Source of the DNA: Clostridium ihumii AP5
GTDB lineage: Bacteria; Bacillota; Clostridia; Clostridiales; Clostridiaceae
DNA length: 64,000 nt
Reading direction: 5' to 3'
NCBI RefSeq assembly: GCF_000612845.1
Contig: NZ_CCAT010000083.1
Location: forward strand, 62,001 to 126,000
Shown: in pieces, positions 8,363 to 17,614 of the stretch
Position numbering within the stretch: position 1 is the stretch's first letter
Layout: the number at the start of each line of letters is the position of its first letter
Position numbers and translations under genes: made by a program
Notes under the pieces: model-generated
What the model was told of the DNA's origin: nothing
Database searches by the model: none
Seen by the model: only the letters and a program-made list of their open reading frames with translations

Positions 8363-10253
8363 ACTTTCCATGATGAATTTAAAACAGAATATAAAAAATT
8401 ATGCATTGTATTTGTTTGCTATGATTTTTTCGGTGGTAGTATTTTATAATTTTGTATCAATTTATTGTTCAAAAGAATTTAGCAGCAATATGGATGCTCA
8501 TTTAGTTGCTCAAGGTGCATCCATGTCAGCATCAATGATATTGATATTATTTTTTATATTTTTTATAAACTATTCTAGTAAGTTTTTTATAGATAGACGA
8601 AAAAAAGAATTTGGTATATATACATTTATGGGGATAGAAAATAGCAAAATAGCATTGATATTTGCTGGAGAAGGGCTATTAGTAGGTATTCTATCATTAG
8701 TCATAGGTCTTATCATAGGAATTATAACTAACAAAGTATTTCTTATGGCGCTTACAAAAGTAGCTATGCTTGATAATGTAATTAAATTTACTATAAATAG
8801 TAAAGCGCTTATAGAAACTTCAATCATATTTTTTATCATATTAATTGTTGTTTTTATAAAAGAGTATTTATTAATAGTAAAAAGCAGCACAATAGAACTT
8901 ATAAATTATTCTAAGATAGATGAAAAAATCCCTAAAAAAAGCTATGTACTAGGAATTTTAGGAATATTATTGTTGTTATTATCATATTTTCAAATAATAA
9001 ATGCAAACAAATTAAAGATTGATATGAACTGTGCCATAATAATAGCAGTAGTTGGAACAATTATAAGCACATATTTAGTTTTTTATGGATTCTTTCCATT
9101 AGTAATTCAAAGCATTATAAAAAATAAAAAAATTCTTTATAAAGGTGTAAATATAATAAGTTATTCTAATATAATTTTTAGAATAAAAAATAATTACAAA
9201 ACATTAGCAGCTGTTACTATCTTAGTTACCAGTGCAATGACTGCTTTTGGAACAGTATACTCACAGAAATACTTTATGAAACAAAATTACAGAACAGAGG
9301 TTCCATATGCAGTTAGTTATTTAAGTAATGATGAAAATGAAGATAAGAAAATAAATGAAGTTATAGAAGAAGATAATAAGAAACTTTATGAAAATAAATT
9401 TGAGATATTATTTAAAGATAATATTAATAAAACAGAAGATTCAATGGTTATAGGAAGATATTCAGACTTAAAAAATGGTATAGAAAAGCTTGAAATTAAA
9501 ACTGCTAAAAGTAATTTAAAATATAAATTAAATGATGATGAGTGCATATTTTTATGGAGACCAGGTGTAACAATGTCACTTGCAGAACCATTAAGAAAAA
9601 TTAATATAGGAAATGAAGAGCTTAATGTAATAACAGAGATGAGTTCACCATTTCTTGGTAGCATAGTAAATTCATCTGTAATTCTAATAAATGATGAAAA
9701 GTATGATGAAATTAAAAGTGATTATAACAAAGCATACTATCATGGAGTAATGCTTGAGAATTTTAATGATACAGAAAAAATAACCAATGATTTACTAAGT
9801 TTAGGAGAACAAGCATTTTATACTGAAATGGGAAATTTTCCATTTTACACATCATATATAGCAGATGCTACAAAATATGATTTTTCATCAACAGTATATT
9901 TTATAGGAAGTTTTCTAGCAATAGTATTTGTTATTTCTATTGGAAGTATAATGCATTTTAAATGTTTAGGTGATGCAGATATAGATAAAATCAAATATGA
10001 TTCACTTCAAAAAATGGGTTTAAATGAAGAAGAATTAAAGAAATCTGTATATAAGCAAGTTGGAATATTTTTTGTTTTACCTGTATTGCTTGGAACAATT
10101 CATAGTTTAGTAGCTATAAAAGTTTTAAGTGATATCATGAAATGTAATATAATTATACCAACTATACTTACAGTAGTTTTATTTTTAATAATATATATAT
10201 TATTTTATGTATTTACATCTAAAAAATATATAAAAGTACAATTAAGAAAATAA
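8349..10253 (+). CDS. BceB-type ABC transporter permease
   Basis: A 634-residue FtsX-family permease that starts with GTG inside the ATPase gene. It shows the Bce pattern of about ten transmembrane helices. A ~200-residue extracytoplasmic domain lies between helices seven and eight (roughly residues 315-520). The final three helices include AIVFVISIGSIMHFKC. The large outer domain distinguishes Bce permeases and is thought to set peptide specificity. The specific antibiotic cannot be read from the sequence. A strong terminator follows. Confidence 0.9.
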   Translation: MNSFKLSMMNLKQNIKNYALYLFAMIFSVVVFYNFVSIYCSKEFSSNMDAHLVAQGASMSASMILILFFIFFINYSSKFFIDRRKKEFGIYTFMGIENSKIALIFAGEGLLVGILSLVIGLIIGIITNKVFLMALTKVAMLDNVIKFTINSKALIETSIIFFIILIVVFIKEYLLIVKSSTIELINYSKIDEKIPKKSYVLGILGILLLLLSYFQIINANKLKIDMNCAIIIAVVGTIISTYLVFYGFFPLVIQSIIKNKKILYKGVNIISYSNIIFRIKNNYKTLAAVTILVTSAMTAFGTVYSQKYFMKQNYRTEVPYAVSYLSNDENEDKKINEVIEEDNKKLYENKFEILFKDNINKTEDSMVIGRYSDLKNGIEKLEIKTAKSNLKYKLNDDECIFLWRPGVTMSLAEPLRKINIGNEELNVITEMSSPFLGSIVNSSVILINDEKYDEIKSDYNKAYYHGVMLENFNDTEKITNDLLSLGEQAFYTEMGNFPFYTSYIADATKYDFSSTVYFIGSFLAIVFVISIGSIMHFKCLGDADIDKIKYDSLQKMGLNEEELKKSVYKQVGIFFVLPVLLGTIHSLVAIKVLSDIMKCNIIIPTILTVVLFLIIYILFYVFTSKKYIKVQLRK

Positions 10254-10260
10254 TAATACA

Positions 10261-10303
10261 AAAAGAAAAGAGATTAAATTAATGAAATCTCTTTTCTTTT
10301 TTA
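10261..10303 (+). terminator. Terminator of the first Bce operon
   Basis: A 15-bp perfect stem (10261-10275 with 10286-10300) runs into TTTTTT. It lies directly after the permease stop codon. Confidence 0.88.
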
Positions 10304-10363
10304 TGTTAAATTTTTAAAAACAAATAAATAATAGAACAATGTTTTGTTGTAAAGGTGTATAAT

Positions 10364-10465
10364 ATAGGGAAACAAGCTCGAATTCAAAATTATTTTTTAA
10401 GCTGTAAATATATTGCTTTAAAAAGAACTGTTCACTTTAAAATGATTCCGAGCTAGTCTTACTCT
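10364..10465. repeat. Left fragment of an interrupted dispersed element
   Basis: TATAGGGAAACAAGCTC at the left resembles the terminal repeat of the element family, and bases 10369-10385 are the inverted match of 3124-3140. The sequence then breaks into a full-length element at 10466, suggesting nested insertion. Confidence 0.45.
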
Positions 10466-10974
10466 TAAGGGTGTCCAAGTTGAAAAATGAAATTATTTAA
10501 ATATTAAATGAGAATGGTAGTATTCCAAGAAACAGTAATTATTTAAAACGTTATTCATAAAAATTTCAAAGAAACTCTAATGAATTTGCTATTTTATTTC
10601 CAAGACTAAACGGCTATAAGTGAACTAAATTAAGAGCTATGTAATTAAATTCTAGTCTATTTTTCATAATTCTTCGTCAGCAATTCACATTAATAAAATG
10701 ACATTATTGATGCGAATTACTTCCTTGATTTATAAAAAATATACATTGAATTTTCAATTACATATTTCTAAATTTAGTTCACACGACGTCCTGTCTAGGC
10801 AGTCGCTGAACCCGTCCTTGGGTTCAGGTCTTGAAAATAAAACACAAATTAATAAGAGTTTCTAAATCAATTTTAAAAGAAATACTAATTTAAATAATTC
10901 CTGTTTCTTGATAAAAGAAAAAAGTTTTTCAATTGAGAAAGATGTTATTTAAAATTTGAACTTGGAACCCTATA
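10466..10974. mobile_element. 509-bp palindromic element, copy 1
   Basis: This intergenic element is almost identical to 50340-50848. Its ends are AGGGTGTCCAAGTTG and AACTTGGAACCCTATA. Nested inverted repeats run inward: 10527-10547 with 10889-10909, 10570-10578 with 10855-10863, 10592-10606 with 10828-10842, 10620-10631 with 10771-10782, and 10639-10652 with 10748-10763. The core at 10783-10830 is unusually GC-rich and ends in the hairpin CTGAACCC-GTCCTT-GGGTTCAG. No open frame is present. It behaves like a non-autonomous MITE-like element or a mobile structured RNA gene. Confidence 0.72.
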
Positions 10975-11376
10975 TAGGAATACAAGTTGAAATTTTAAAT
11001 TATTTTTATTTAAGTTGAGAAAGAACAATTTAAAGTATAGTAGCAAAATTAACAATTGACGATGAACAATTAACAATGAATGATAAAACTGAAATCTCAG
11101 CTACGAAGGGAATAAATGATAACTTGTCCCAAATCTCTGTAGGCGAGAATTCATTCTTGCTATTACACGTTGGTATTTTTAGAATCATAAAATTATTGAT
11201 TTAAACGTAGGGTGGAATTCATTCTACCTGGACTTAGGTCAGTGTGGAAATCAAAGACCGCCAAGGTTAAAACCTCAGCTACGAAGGTGCTATAAAAGAT
11301 TAACAATTAATTATTAATTAGTTTCAAATATAAATATAGTAATAAACTGCAATATCGTTAGTATCACATTTGAGAA
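10973..11376. mobile_element. Second element abutting copy 1, with internal repeat modules
   Basis: It starts TATAGGAATACAAGTT, sharing the TATA end of the preceding element. It carries AATTAACAATTGACGATG-like repeats, then the module AGGCGAGAATTCATTC (11141 on) and an AATCAAAGACCGCCAAGG ... CAGCTACGAAGG segment. The same modules occur twice in tandem at 27.4-27.7 kb. The right part resembles the end of the element at 42714-42899 and runs into the ribosome site of the next gene. No gene is visible. Confidence 0.55.
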
Positions 11377-11388
11377 GGAGAGGTTAGT

Positions 11389-12012
11389 ATGAGTGAAAAA
11401 TTAATTTCTAAAAAAGAATTATTAGAGTTAACAGGTATCTCTTATGGACAGTTATATAGATGGAAAAGAAAAAAGTTAATACCAGAAGAATGGTTTATAA
11501 AAACAGCTACATTTACAGGACAGGAGACGTTTTTACCAAAGGATAAAGTGTTAGAAAGAGTTGAAAAAATTATAGAACTTAAAGATGAAGTATCATTAGA
11601 TGAACTTGCTAGTATGTTTTCACCAAGCTTCAATGAAGTAATTATAGACGAAGATAGACTCATAAGAGAAAATATAATTTCAGTAGGTGCAATGCAATTA
11701 TATAAATATAATTTTGGAGAAAAAGAAAAGTATAATTTTTACGATACAGTAGTATTAAATATATTTGAAATGTTAATAACTGTGAGTAATGTTAAAGTAC
11801 AGAGAAGTGTAGAAATAATAAAAAAACTAAAAGATATAGAAAAGGAAATTAAGGAGAAAGATTATAATTTGGTAATAGCAAAGATAAAAGAATGTGATGA
11901 AAAAATGATATTTTTATATTGCGGAGATGTTATTTTACTAGATGATTATAATATTCTTAAAGAGATAAGTATAAATGAAAAAATTAGTGAAATAAAAGAA
12001 AAATTAATATAA
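11389..12012 (+). CDS. YhbD-family (DUF4004) MerR-like regulator
   Basis: A 207-residue protein. Its first ~70 residues form a MerR-like winged helix-turn-helix (KKELLELTGISYGQLYRWKR) followed by IPEEWFIKT and FTGQETFLPK, the pattern of B. subtilis YhbD. The remainder is a helical, charged domain without a recognised ligand site. ATG follows GAAGGAGAGG. It heads a long operon of small proteins and exporters, so it is the likely local regulator. Its inducer is unknown. Confidence 0.75.
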   Translation: MSEKLISKKELLELTGISYGQLYRWKRKKLIPEEWFIKTATFTGQETFLPKDKVLERVEKIIELKDEVSLDELASMFSPSFNEVIIDEDRLIRENIISVGAMQLYKYNFGEKEKYNFYDTVVLNIFEMLITVSNVKVQRSVEIIKKLKDIEKEIKEKDYNLVIAKIKECDEKMIFLYCGDVILLDDYNILKEISINEKISEIKEKLI

Positions 12013-12139
12013 CAATTAAAAATATTTATTTTAATAACAGCATAAATAAATAAAATTAATATAAAAATTAATTTTATTTATAATTATGTTTACAAAAGTT
12101 AAAGAGAAGCATATAATATTTATTAAGGAGGAAGAAATA

Positions 12140-12517
12140 ATGTATAAAGTACTAAGTAAATGTCCAGTATGCAATGAAAAGCTTAAGATAATGAAATTAA
12201 AATGTAGCAAATGTAATACAGTTATAGAAAATGAATTTTCGTTTTCTAAGTTTGAAAGTCTTTCAAAGGAACAGTTAGAATTTGTAGAAGTATTTTTAAA
12301 GTGTAGAGGAAGTATAAAAGATGTAGAAAAGGAATTAGGTATATCATATCCAACAGTAAGAGGTAAATTAGACGATGTTATAGAAAATTTAAACTTAGAA
12401 AAAAATGATATAGATAAAAGTAGTGAAAAGAAATCTTTAAATGATAATAACAAGATTTTAGATATGTTAGAAAAGGGTGAAATAACACCTGAAGAGGCTA
12501 TGAATTTGTTAAAGTAA
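12140..12517 (+). CDS. DUF2089 zinc-ribbon/HTH protein
   Basis: A 125-residue protein. Four cysteines in two CxxC pairs (CPVC and CSKC, within the first ~25 residues) form a zinc ribbon. An HTH-like segment follows (DVEKELGISYPTVRGKLDDV), then a C-terminal tail MLEKGEITPEEAMNLLK. This is the DUF2089 architecture, probably DNA-binding. The start at 12140 follows AAGGAGG; the longer frame lacks a ribosome site. The next gene begins with a similar short helical tail motif, hinting that the two interact. Confidence 0.78.
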   Translation: MYKVLSKCPVCNEKLKIMKLKCSKCNTVIENEFSFSKFESLSKEQLEFVEVFLKCRGSIKDVEKELGISYPTVRGKLDDVIENLNLEKNDIDKSSEKKSLNDNNKILDMLEKGEITPEEAMNLLK

Positions 12518-12544
12518 AAATTTATATATAAGGGAGAGAATAAA

Positions 12545-12988
12545 ATGAAATCAGAAGTAATGAGAATATTAAAGATGGTTGAAGATGGGAAAATAGATTC
12601 AGAAGCAGCTGCAAAGCTTATAGATGCTTTAAATAATGGTGAAGAAGTAATTATAGAAAATGATAAACCTAAGAAAAGTGAGAAAGCTTTTTCAAAAGAG
12701 GAAATTAGTGATGCAGCACAAAAATTTTTAGAGGAAACACCAAAAAATGGTGAAATGATGCTATATGTTTTTGTAATGTCAGGAGATGGAGATAAAGTAA
12801 AGGTGAAAATACCTATAAGTTTTATAAAAACAATATTAGATGCCACTAATAAAATGCCAAGTATGAAGGAATTAGATGATAAAGTGGATATGGAAGTTAT
12901 AAAACAAGCTATTGAAAATGGTGTTTGTGGAAGAATTGTAGAAGTTGAAAGTGCTGATGGTGACTTTGTTATAGTAGAAATAAAATAG
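12545..12988 (+). CDS. SHOCT-like small protein (YhbE/YvlB-type)
   Basis: A 147-residue protein. Its N-terminal ~35 residues (ILKMVEDGKIDSEAAAKLIDAL) match the SHOCT-like helix found in LiaX/YvlB-type envelope-stress proteins. After a charged linker comes a ~75-residue domain ending in GRIVEVESADGDFVIVEIK. The next gene ends with a very similar MTIVDVESKEGDHVKIVI, so both share a C-terminal domain. No membrane segment is seen. Context suggests a stress-response accessory role. Confidence 0.65.
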   Translation: MKSEVMRILKMVEDGKIDSEAAAKLIDALNNGEEVIIENDKPKKSEKAFSKEEISDAAQKFLEETPKNGEMMLYVFVMSGDGDKVKVKIPISFIKTILDATNKMPSMKELDDKVDMEVIKQAIENGVCGRIVEVESADGDFVIVEIK

Positions 12989-13023
12989 AAGTATAAATAA
13001 TGTTTATTAAAAGGGTGAAAAAT

Positions 13024-13278
13024 ATGTGGATTACTATTAAAGAAAGTGGACATAGGGGTTTCAAAATCCCTATTCCTATGTGTTTTATTGGATTAGGAAT
13101 AAGTATTGCAGGCAAAGCAAGTAAAAAAAATATCAATGAAGATTTAAATAAAGTATTTGAAAACATGGATAGTAGAGAATTAAAACGTGCATTTAGAAAG
13201 TTAAATAGAACTTGTAAGGGAATGACAATAGTAGATGTGGAATCAAAAGAGGGGGATCATGTGAAAATAGTAATTTAA
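13024..13278 (+). CDS. Small protein related to its upstream neighbour
   Basis: An 84-residue protein. A short hydrophobic stretch (FKIPIPMCFIGLGISIAG) near the N-terminus is followed by a charged helix. Its tail matches the C-terminus of the preceding protein (VDVESKEGDHVKIVI versus VEVESADGDFVIVEI). I start it at 13024 because AAGGGTG (13012-13017) is well spaced from that ATG; an ATG at 13000 in frame is less supported. Probably an envelope-stress accessory; function unknown. Confidence 0.6.
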   Translation: MWITIKESGHRGFKIPIPMCFIGLGISIAGKASKKNINEDLNKVFENMDSRELKRAFRKLNRTCKGMTIVDVESKEGDHVKIVI

Positions 13279-13303
13279 CAATCAGTTAAAGGGGGAGTGG
13301 GGT

Positions 13304-14302
13304 ATGGAGAAAATTGTAGAAGTTAAAGATGTAAAAAAAACATTTATAATAAAAAAGAAAAAATTTTTTAGGGTAGTAGAAAAAACTGATTTTAAGGCAG
13401 TAAAAGGTGTAAGTTTTGAAATTAATAAGGGTGAAATATTTGGGCTTTTAGGACCTAATGGTGCAGGAAAAACTACAGTTATAAAAATGATAATGGGGCT
13501 TTTAAAACCTACATCCGGGACTGTTTTAGTAAATGGTGTAGATACAGATAAAAAACAAATTAAAGCATTAGCCCAAATTGGAAGTGTGTTAGCTGGCGAT
13601 AGAAGTGTATATTGGAAATTAACAGCTAGAGAAAATTTAGAATATTTCGGAAATTTATATGGATTATCAACTAAAGAAGCTAAAATACGTACAGAAGAAA
13701 TACTAACAAAGCTAGGAATTATTGATAAAGCTGATGTAACTGTGGAAAAATTTTCTACTGGAATGAAACAAAAAGTTGCGCTAGGTAAAGCACTTATACC
13801 TAATGCACCAGTAGTTCTTTTAGATGAACCTACATTAGGATTAGATCCTCAATCAGCATTAAATTTAAGAGAAATAATTATGAAATTGAAAGAAGAGGGA
13901 AAAACAATATTACTTACAACTCATTATATGGAAGAAGCAGATTATCTATGCGATAGAATAGCAATAATTGATAATGGAAAAGTTATTGCATTAGACACAA
14001 GTGAAAAATTAAAAGAAGAAGTTAGTAAAGTTAAGATTATTAAACTAGAAGTTGATAAAATTAATACAAATACAGTTGAGAATTTAAAAAAAATAGCTTA
14101 TGTGGAAAATGTTTTAGAAAATTATTTAGAAGATACGGGGAATTATGAGATTTTAATTCACCATACTGATGGAAATGAAATAGTTCAAGAAATAATAAAT
14201 ATAGTAACTAAAGAAAACTTAAGTATAAAAAATATGAATGTATTAAAACCTTCTCTAGAAGATGTATTTATAAAGCTTACTGGAAAAGCTTTAAGAGAGT
14301 AG
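13304..14302 (+). CDS. ABC-2 type exporter ATPase (DrrA-like)
   Basis: A 332-residue ATPase. Walker A is GPNGAGKTT, the signature FSTGMKQKVALGKAL (a GxGMK variant common in ABC-2 exporters), Walker B VVLLDEPTLGLDP and the switch histidine lies in TTHYMEEADYL. A ~110-residue C-terminal extension is typical of drug or lipid exporters. An internal insert after KKTF (KKKKFFRVVEKTD) is like those of ATPases paired with twin permeases. Two permeases follow immediately. Substrate unknown. Confidence 0.9.
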   Translation: MEKIVEVKDVKKTFIIKKKKFFRVVEKTDFKAVKGVSFEINKGEIFGLLGPNGAGKTTVIKMIMGLLKPTSGTVLVNGVDTDKKQIKALAQIGSVLAGDRSVYWKLTARENLEYFGNLYGLSTKEAKIRTEEILTKLGIIDKADVTVEKFSTGMKQKVALGKALIPNAPVVLLDEPTLGLDPQSALNLREIIMKLKEEGKTILLTTHYMEEADYLCDRIAIIDNGKVIALDTSEKLKEEVSKVKIIKLEVDKINTNTVENLKKIAYVENVLENYLEDTGNYEILIHHTDGNEIVQEIINIVTKENLSIKNMNVLKPSLEDVFIKLTGKALRE

Positions 14303-14311
14303 GTGTTTTAA

Positions 14312-15136
14312 ATGTATAGAATAAAAACTATAAAAAATATAGGAAAAAAGGAATTCTTAGAACTTATTAGATATAAAGACTGGATAATAAATATGCTTAT
14401 TTGGCCAGTTATATTTCCACTTTTATATATATTAAGTGCCGTAGCATTGGCAGGGAAAGATGGCAGTGGACTTAAAAATTTTGAAGCATTAACAGGAACT
14501 ACTGATTATAAAAGCTTCATATTAATTGGAAGTATGGTATATATGTGGGTAAATATGACCATGTGGAGTTTTGGAACTTTTTTAAGACAAGAACAAAAAA
14601 AAGGAACATTGGAATCGTTGTGGATATGTCCTATAAAGAAATTTGATATTTTATTAGGTGGTGCATCTATAACAGTAATACGTTCAGCACTTTATGTTTT
14701 AGTAAGCCTTTTGGAATATAAGATTTTATATGGAACACAATTTCAAGGTGGAATATTAGAATGGATAGTAATTTTTATAGTATTACTTCCAGGAGTAATA
14801 GGAATTGGGGCAATATTCTCATGTTTAGTATTTTGGGTTAAAGAAGCTAATGTAGCAGTAATGTTAGTAAGAGGATTAGTAATGGCTCTTTGTGGAATAA
14901 GTTTTCCAATAATAATTATGCCTAATGTATTACAAGGGGTTTCAAAATGTTTATCTTTTACCTTTGGAATTGAAGCAGCAAGAGGGATTATGATTAATGG
15001 TTTAGGAATCTCAGGAGTAAAAGAAGATTTGATTAAATGTTTATTAATAGGAATTATATATATAATTATTGGAAGAATATCTTTTTATTTTGTAGAAAGA
15101 AAAGTTAGAGTAGAAGGATCATTATCTAGATTTTAA
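14312..15136 (+). CDS. ABC-2 type permease, first of two
   Basis: A 274-residue membrane protein with six predicted helices and the ABC-2 layout, including the EQKKGTLESLWICP segment (about residues 95-110) that marks coupling regions of DrrB-type permeases. It lies 9 bp after the ATPase and 10 bp before the second permease, so a heterodimer with that protein is likely. No substrate clue is visible. Confidence 0.87.
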   Translation: MYRIKTIKNIGKKEFLELIRYKDWIINMLIWPVIFPLLYILSAVALAGKDGSGLKNFEALTGTTDYKSFILIGSMVYMWVNMTMWSFGTFLRQEQKKGTLESLWICPIKKFDILLGGASITVIRSALYVLVSLLEYKILYGTQFQGGILEWIVIFIVLLPGVIGIGAIFSCLVFWVKEANVAVMLVRGLVMALCGISFPIIIMPNVLQGVSKCLSFTFGIEAARGIMINGLGISGVKEDLIKCLLIGIIYIIIGRISFYFVERKVRVEGSLSRF

Positions 15137-15146
15137 GGGGGGTATC

Positions 15147-15962
15147 ATGGATTTTAATCATATTTTAAAAGTTATAAAACAAAAGATAATAATTAAAATG
15201 AAAATTTATTTTAGATATCCATTGAATATATTGAGTGTAATACTTCAACCCATAATATGGTTAACACCATATTATTTTATGAATAAGGTGTTTGGAAATG
15301 GTAGTTCTTTTAAGCAAATGACGGGTTCAGATAATTATATGGAATTTATAGTATTAGGGTTTGTACTCGCATCATATTTAACAGCAGCTATGTGGGGAGC
15401 AGGTTTTAGTTTGAAAGAAGAAATGTGGGATGGTGTTTTAGAGTCAAATTATACAATGCCTGTTAGCAGGGTAGTTCTTATGATTTCAAATATTCTATTT
15501 GAGTTTATAATGGCAACAATAGAAATAGTACTTACAATGACAGTTTGCTATTTTGCATTTAATATTAATGTGACTCATGGAATTTTAAAATCTTTAATAT
15601 TTATAATACCAGGAATAATTTCATATATAGGAATAGGATTAATTATAGGAAGTATAGTATTAATACTAAAAAATGCTAACACTGTTGTTGATGTATCAAG
15701 TGGTTTAATGCAAGGATTTTCAGGTACAGCATTTCCAATCGAAATATTCCCAAAAGCACTATTGATTATAAGTTTTGTATTACCATTAACATATATGAAT
15801 GATAGTGTAAGAGCTTTAATTATTGGAGTAAATCCAATAATAGATTTAAAATATCAATTTGTTATATTGATATTTATGATGTTTATTTTTTTAGCATTGG
15901 GAATATTTATTTTTAATAAAGTAGACAATAAATGTAGACAAGAAGGTATAAGTGGATATTAA
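15147..15962 (+). CDS. ABC-2 type permease, second of two
   Basis: A 271-residue permease of about six helices. It has the equivalent coupling segment SLKEEMWDGVLESNYTMP near residues 88-105 and a late GFSGTAFPIEIFP motif that parallels CGISFPIIIMP in the first permease. ATG follows AAGGGGGG. It completes an ATPase plus two-permease exporter whose genes follow putative stress regulators. Confidence 0.86.
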   Translation: MDFNHILKVIKQKIIIKMKIYFRYPLNILSVILQPIIWLTPYYFMNKVFGNGSSFKQMTGSDNYMEFIVLGFVLASYLTAAMWGAGFSLKEEMWDGVLESNYTMPVSRVVLMISNILFEFIMATIEIVLTMTVCYFAFNINVTHGILKSLIFIIPGIISYIGIGLIIGSIVLILKNANTVVDVSSGLMQGFSGTAFPIEIFPKALLIISFVLPLTYMNDSVRALIIGVNPIIDLKYQFVILIFMMFIFLALGIFIFNKVDNKCRQEGISGY

Positions 15963-15992
15963 AGCTTAATTATAAGTAAATAGGGGGCAAAA

Positions 15993-17285
15993 ATGGGAGA
16001 GGTAGAAATTGTTAAGGAAAAAAATATAAAACTTTGGAATAAAAATTTCTTTTTATTATGGCAAGGTCAATTAGTTTCTGTATTAGGAGATGTTTTATAT
16101 GCTATAGCACTAGAATTTTGGATTTTTGATGTTACAAAATCTACAGCACTTATGGGGACGTTGGCAGCACTAACCATGTTACCAAGAGTAATACTTGGTC
16201 CTTTTGCAGGTGTGTTTGTAGATCGATGGGATAGAAAGAAAATTATTGTTTTAACGGATTTCATAAGAGGTATATTTGTAACATTTGTTGGAGTTGCAGC
16301 TTTGTTAGAATTTATTGAAGTTTGGATGGTGTTTATAGTTGGGATAACTAATGGATTATGTTCAGCATTTTTTAATCCAGCTGTGTTGTCAGTAAAACCA
16401 GATATAGTTCATAAATCTAAAATAGTCAAAGCAAATTCAGTAACAAGCATTGCACAATCTGGAATGGACATGCTTGGAAATGCAATAGGGGGAATATTAT
16501 ATGTAACAATAGGAGCACCATATATGTTTCTATTTAATGGAATTTCATATATATTTTCAGCTTTTACAGAAATGTTTATGAAAATACCTAGAATAGAAAG
16601 AAAAAATGTAGATGCTACATTCAAAGAAGATTTTAAAGAAGGATTTAAGTTCATATGGAGTTTTAAGGCATTCAGAAATGTGTTTATATTTGCATGTGGA
16701 ATAAATTTATTTTTTCAAGGTGCATTAATTTTATTAGTACCTTATTTTAAGCAAACATCGTTTTTAGGACCTAAAAGATACGGATTTGCGATGACTATTC
16801 TTGCTATAGGAATGATGAGCGGAAGCATATTATTGTCTATATTAAACTTAAATAAAGATATAAAATATAAGCTATATAGAATATCTATAGTCCTATGTAC
16901 ACTTGGATTTTCTACAACTTCATTAATTAGAAATTATAATATTATTTTAATAGTCCTTTTTTTAAGTGCATTTCTAAATGTAATATTTAACACTATATTT
17001 AATAGCGCTACAATGATGATTATTCCAAAAGATATAAGAGGAAAGGTTAATGGGATAAATAATGCATTATGTATGGGATTAATGCCACTAGGTTCATTGA
17101 TTGGTGGTGTTCTAGGAGAAATTATCTCCATAAAAATGGCAATACTTATATTATTTTCATTAAGTTTTATTATGTCGGTTGGATGCATATGTGTAAAAGG
17201 AATGAAAAATGTAATTGAATTTGAAGGTGAAGGTAAAGATATAGATGAGCTAATAAATTCTACTAACGCATTATATAATAAATAG
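15993..17285 (+). CDS. MFS transporter (MFS_3/enterobactin-exporter-like)
   Basis: A 430-residue, 12-helix major facilitator. The loop 2-3 motif appears as GVFVDRWDRKKIIV (about residues 72-85), and the N-terminus WNKNFFLLWQGQLVSVLGD is typical of the MFS_3 drug/siderophore exporter group. ATG follows TAGGGGGC. It is the last gene of the operon and may add a proton-driven efflux route to the ABC exporter. Substrate unknown. Confidence 0.85.
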   Translation: MGEVEIVKEKNIKLWNKNFFLLWQGQLVSVLGDVLYAIALEFWIFDVTKSTALMGTLAALTMLPRVILGPFAGVFVDRWDRKKIIVLTDFIRGIFVTFVGVAALLEFIEVWMVFIVGITNGLCSAFFNPAVLSVKPDIVHKSKIVKANSVTSIAQSGMDMLGNAIGGILYVTIGAPYMFLFNGISYIFSAFTEMFMKIPRIERKNVDATFKEDFKEGFKFIWSFKAFRNVFIFACGINLFFQGALILLVPYFKQTSFLGPKRYGFAMTILAIGMMSGSILLSILNLNKDIKYKLYRISIVLCTLGFSTTSLIRNYNIILIVLFLSAFLNVIFNTIFNSATMMIIPKDIRGKVNGINNALCMGLMPLGSLIGGVLGEIISIKMAILILFSLSFIMSVGCICVKGMKNVIEFEGEGKDIDELINSTNALYNK

Positions 17286-17287
17286 AA

Positions 17288-17333
17288 ATTTTAAGATTAC
17301 GATTTCATAAAAATAAAATTGTAATCTTAAAAT
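17288..17333 (+). terminator. Hairpin after the MFS gene
   Basis: A 13-bp perfect stem (17288-17300 with 17321-17333) has inner pairs that extend it further. There is no long T run, so termination strength is uncertain. Between here and 17580 I see only AT-rich sequence. Confidence 0.5.
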
Positions 17334-17579
17334 CTACAACAAGGGGGAAGTGGAAGGTATTATAACAATATGGATAAGTTTATAACAAATTACACATATA
17401 TATATGGTAATATTCAATAATATTTTAAAATTCAGCAAAATTAATTAAGTAATAGAGATATATAATAGTGTAGAATTTAAAAATAGAAGTGCTAGTTATC
17501 TACAATGTGATTTAAGATGATTGAAGAATTTAGTTATTTAAAAGAGTTTATTTTGAGTTAAATTGAACTTTTTAAGATA

Positions 17580-17608
17580 TTTACTTTTAAATGAAAACAC
17601 CGTATAGT
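17580..17608 (+). promoter_or_regulatory. Promoter for the OLE-type RNA
   Basis: TTTACT (17580-17585) and TATAGT (17603-17608) are spaced by 17 nt. Transcription would begin near 17615, right before the first base-paired segment of the RNA. Confidence 0.5.
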
Positions 17609-17614
17609 ATATCT

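Noticed and set aside
12031-13053. Antisense open frame of 340 codons
   Set aside because: It lies opposite three well-formed small genes with ribosome sites and recognisable domains. Its translation is low-complexity Ser/Ile/Phe-rich, as expected for the reverse of AT-rich coding DNA.
17370-17420. 16-codon frame after the MFS gene
   Set aside because: The ribosome site is 12 or more bases away, the peptide is too short to judge and it lies just before the structured RNA promoter.
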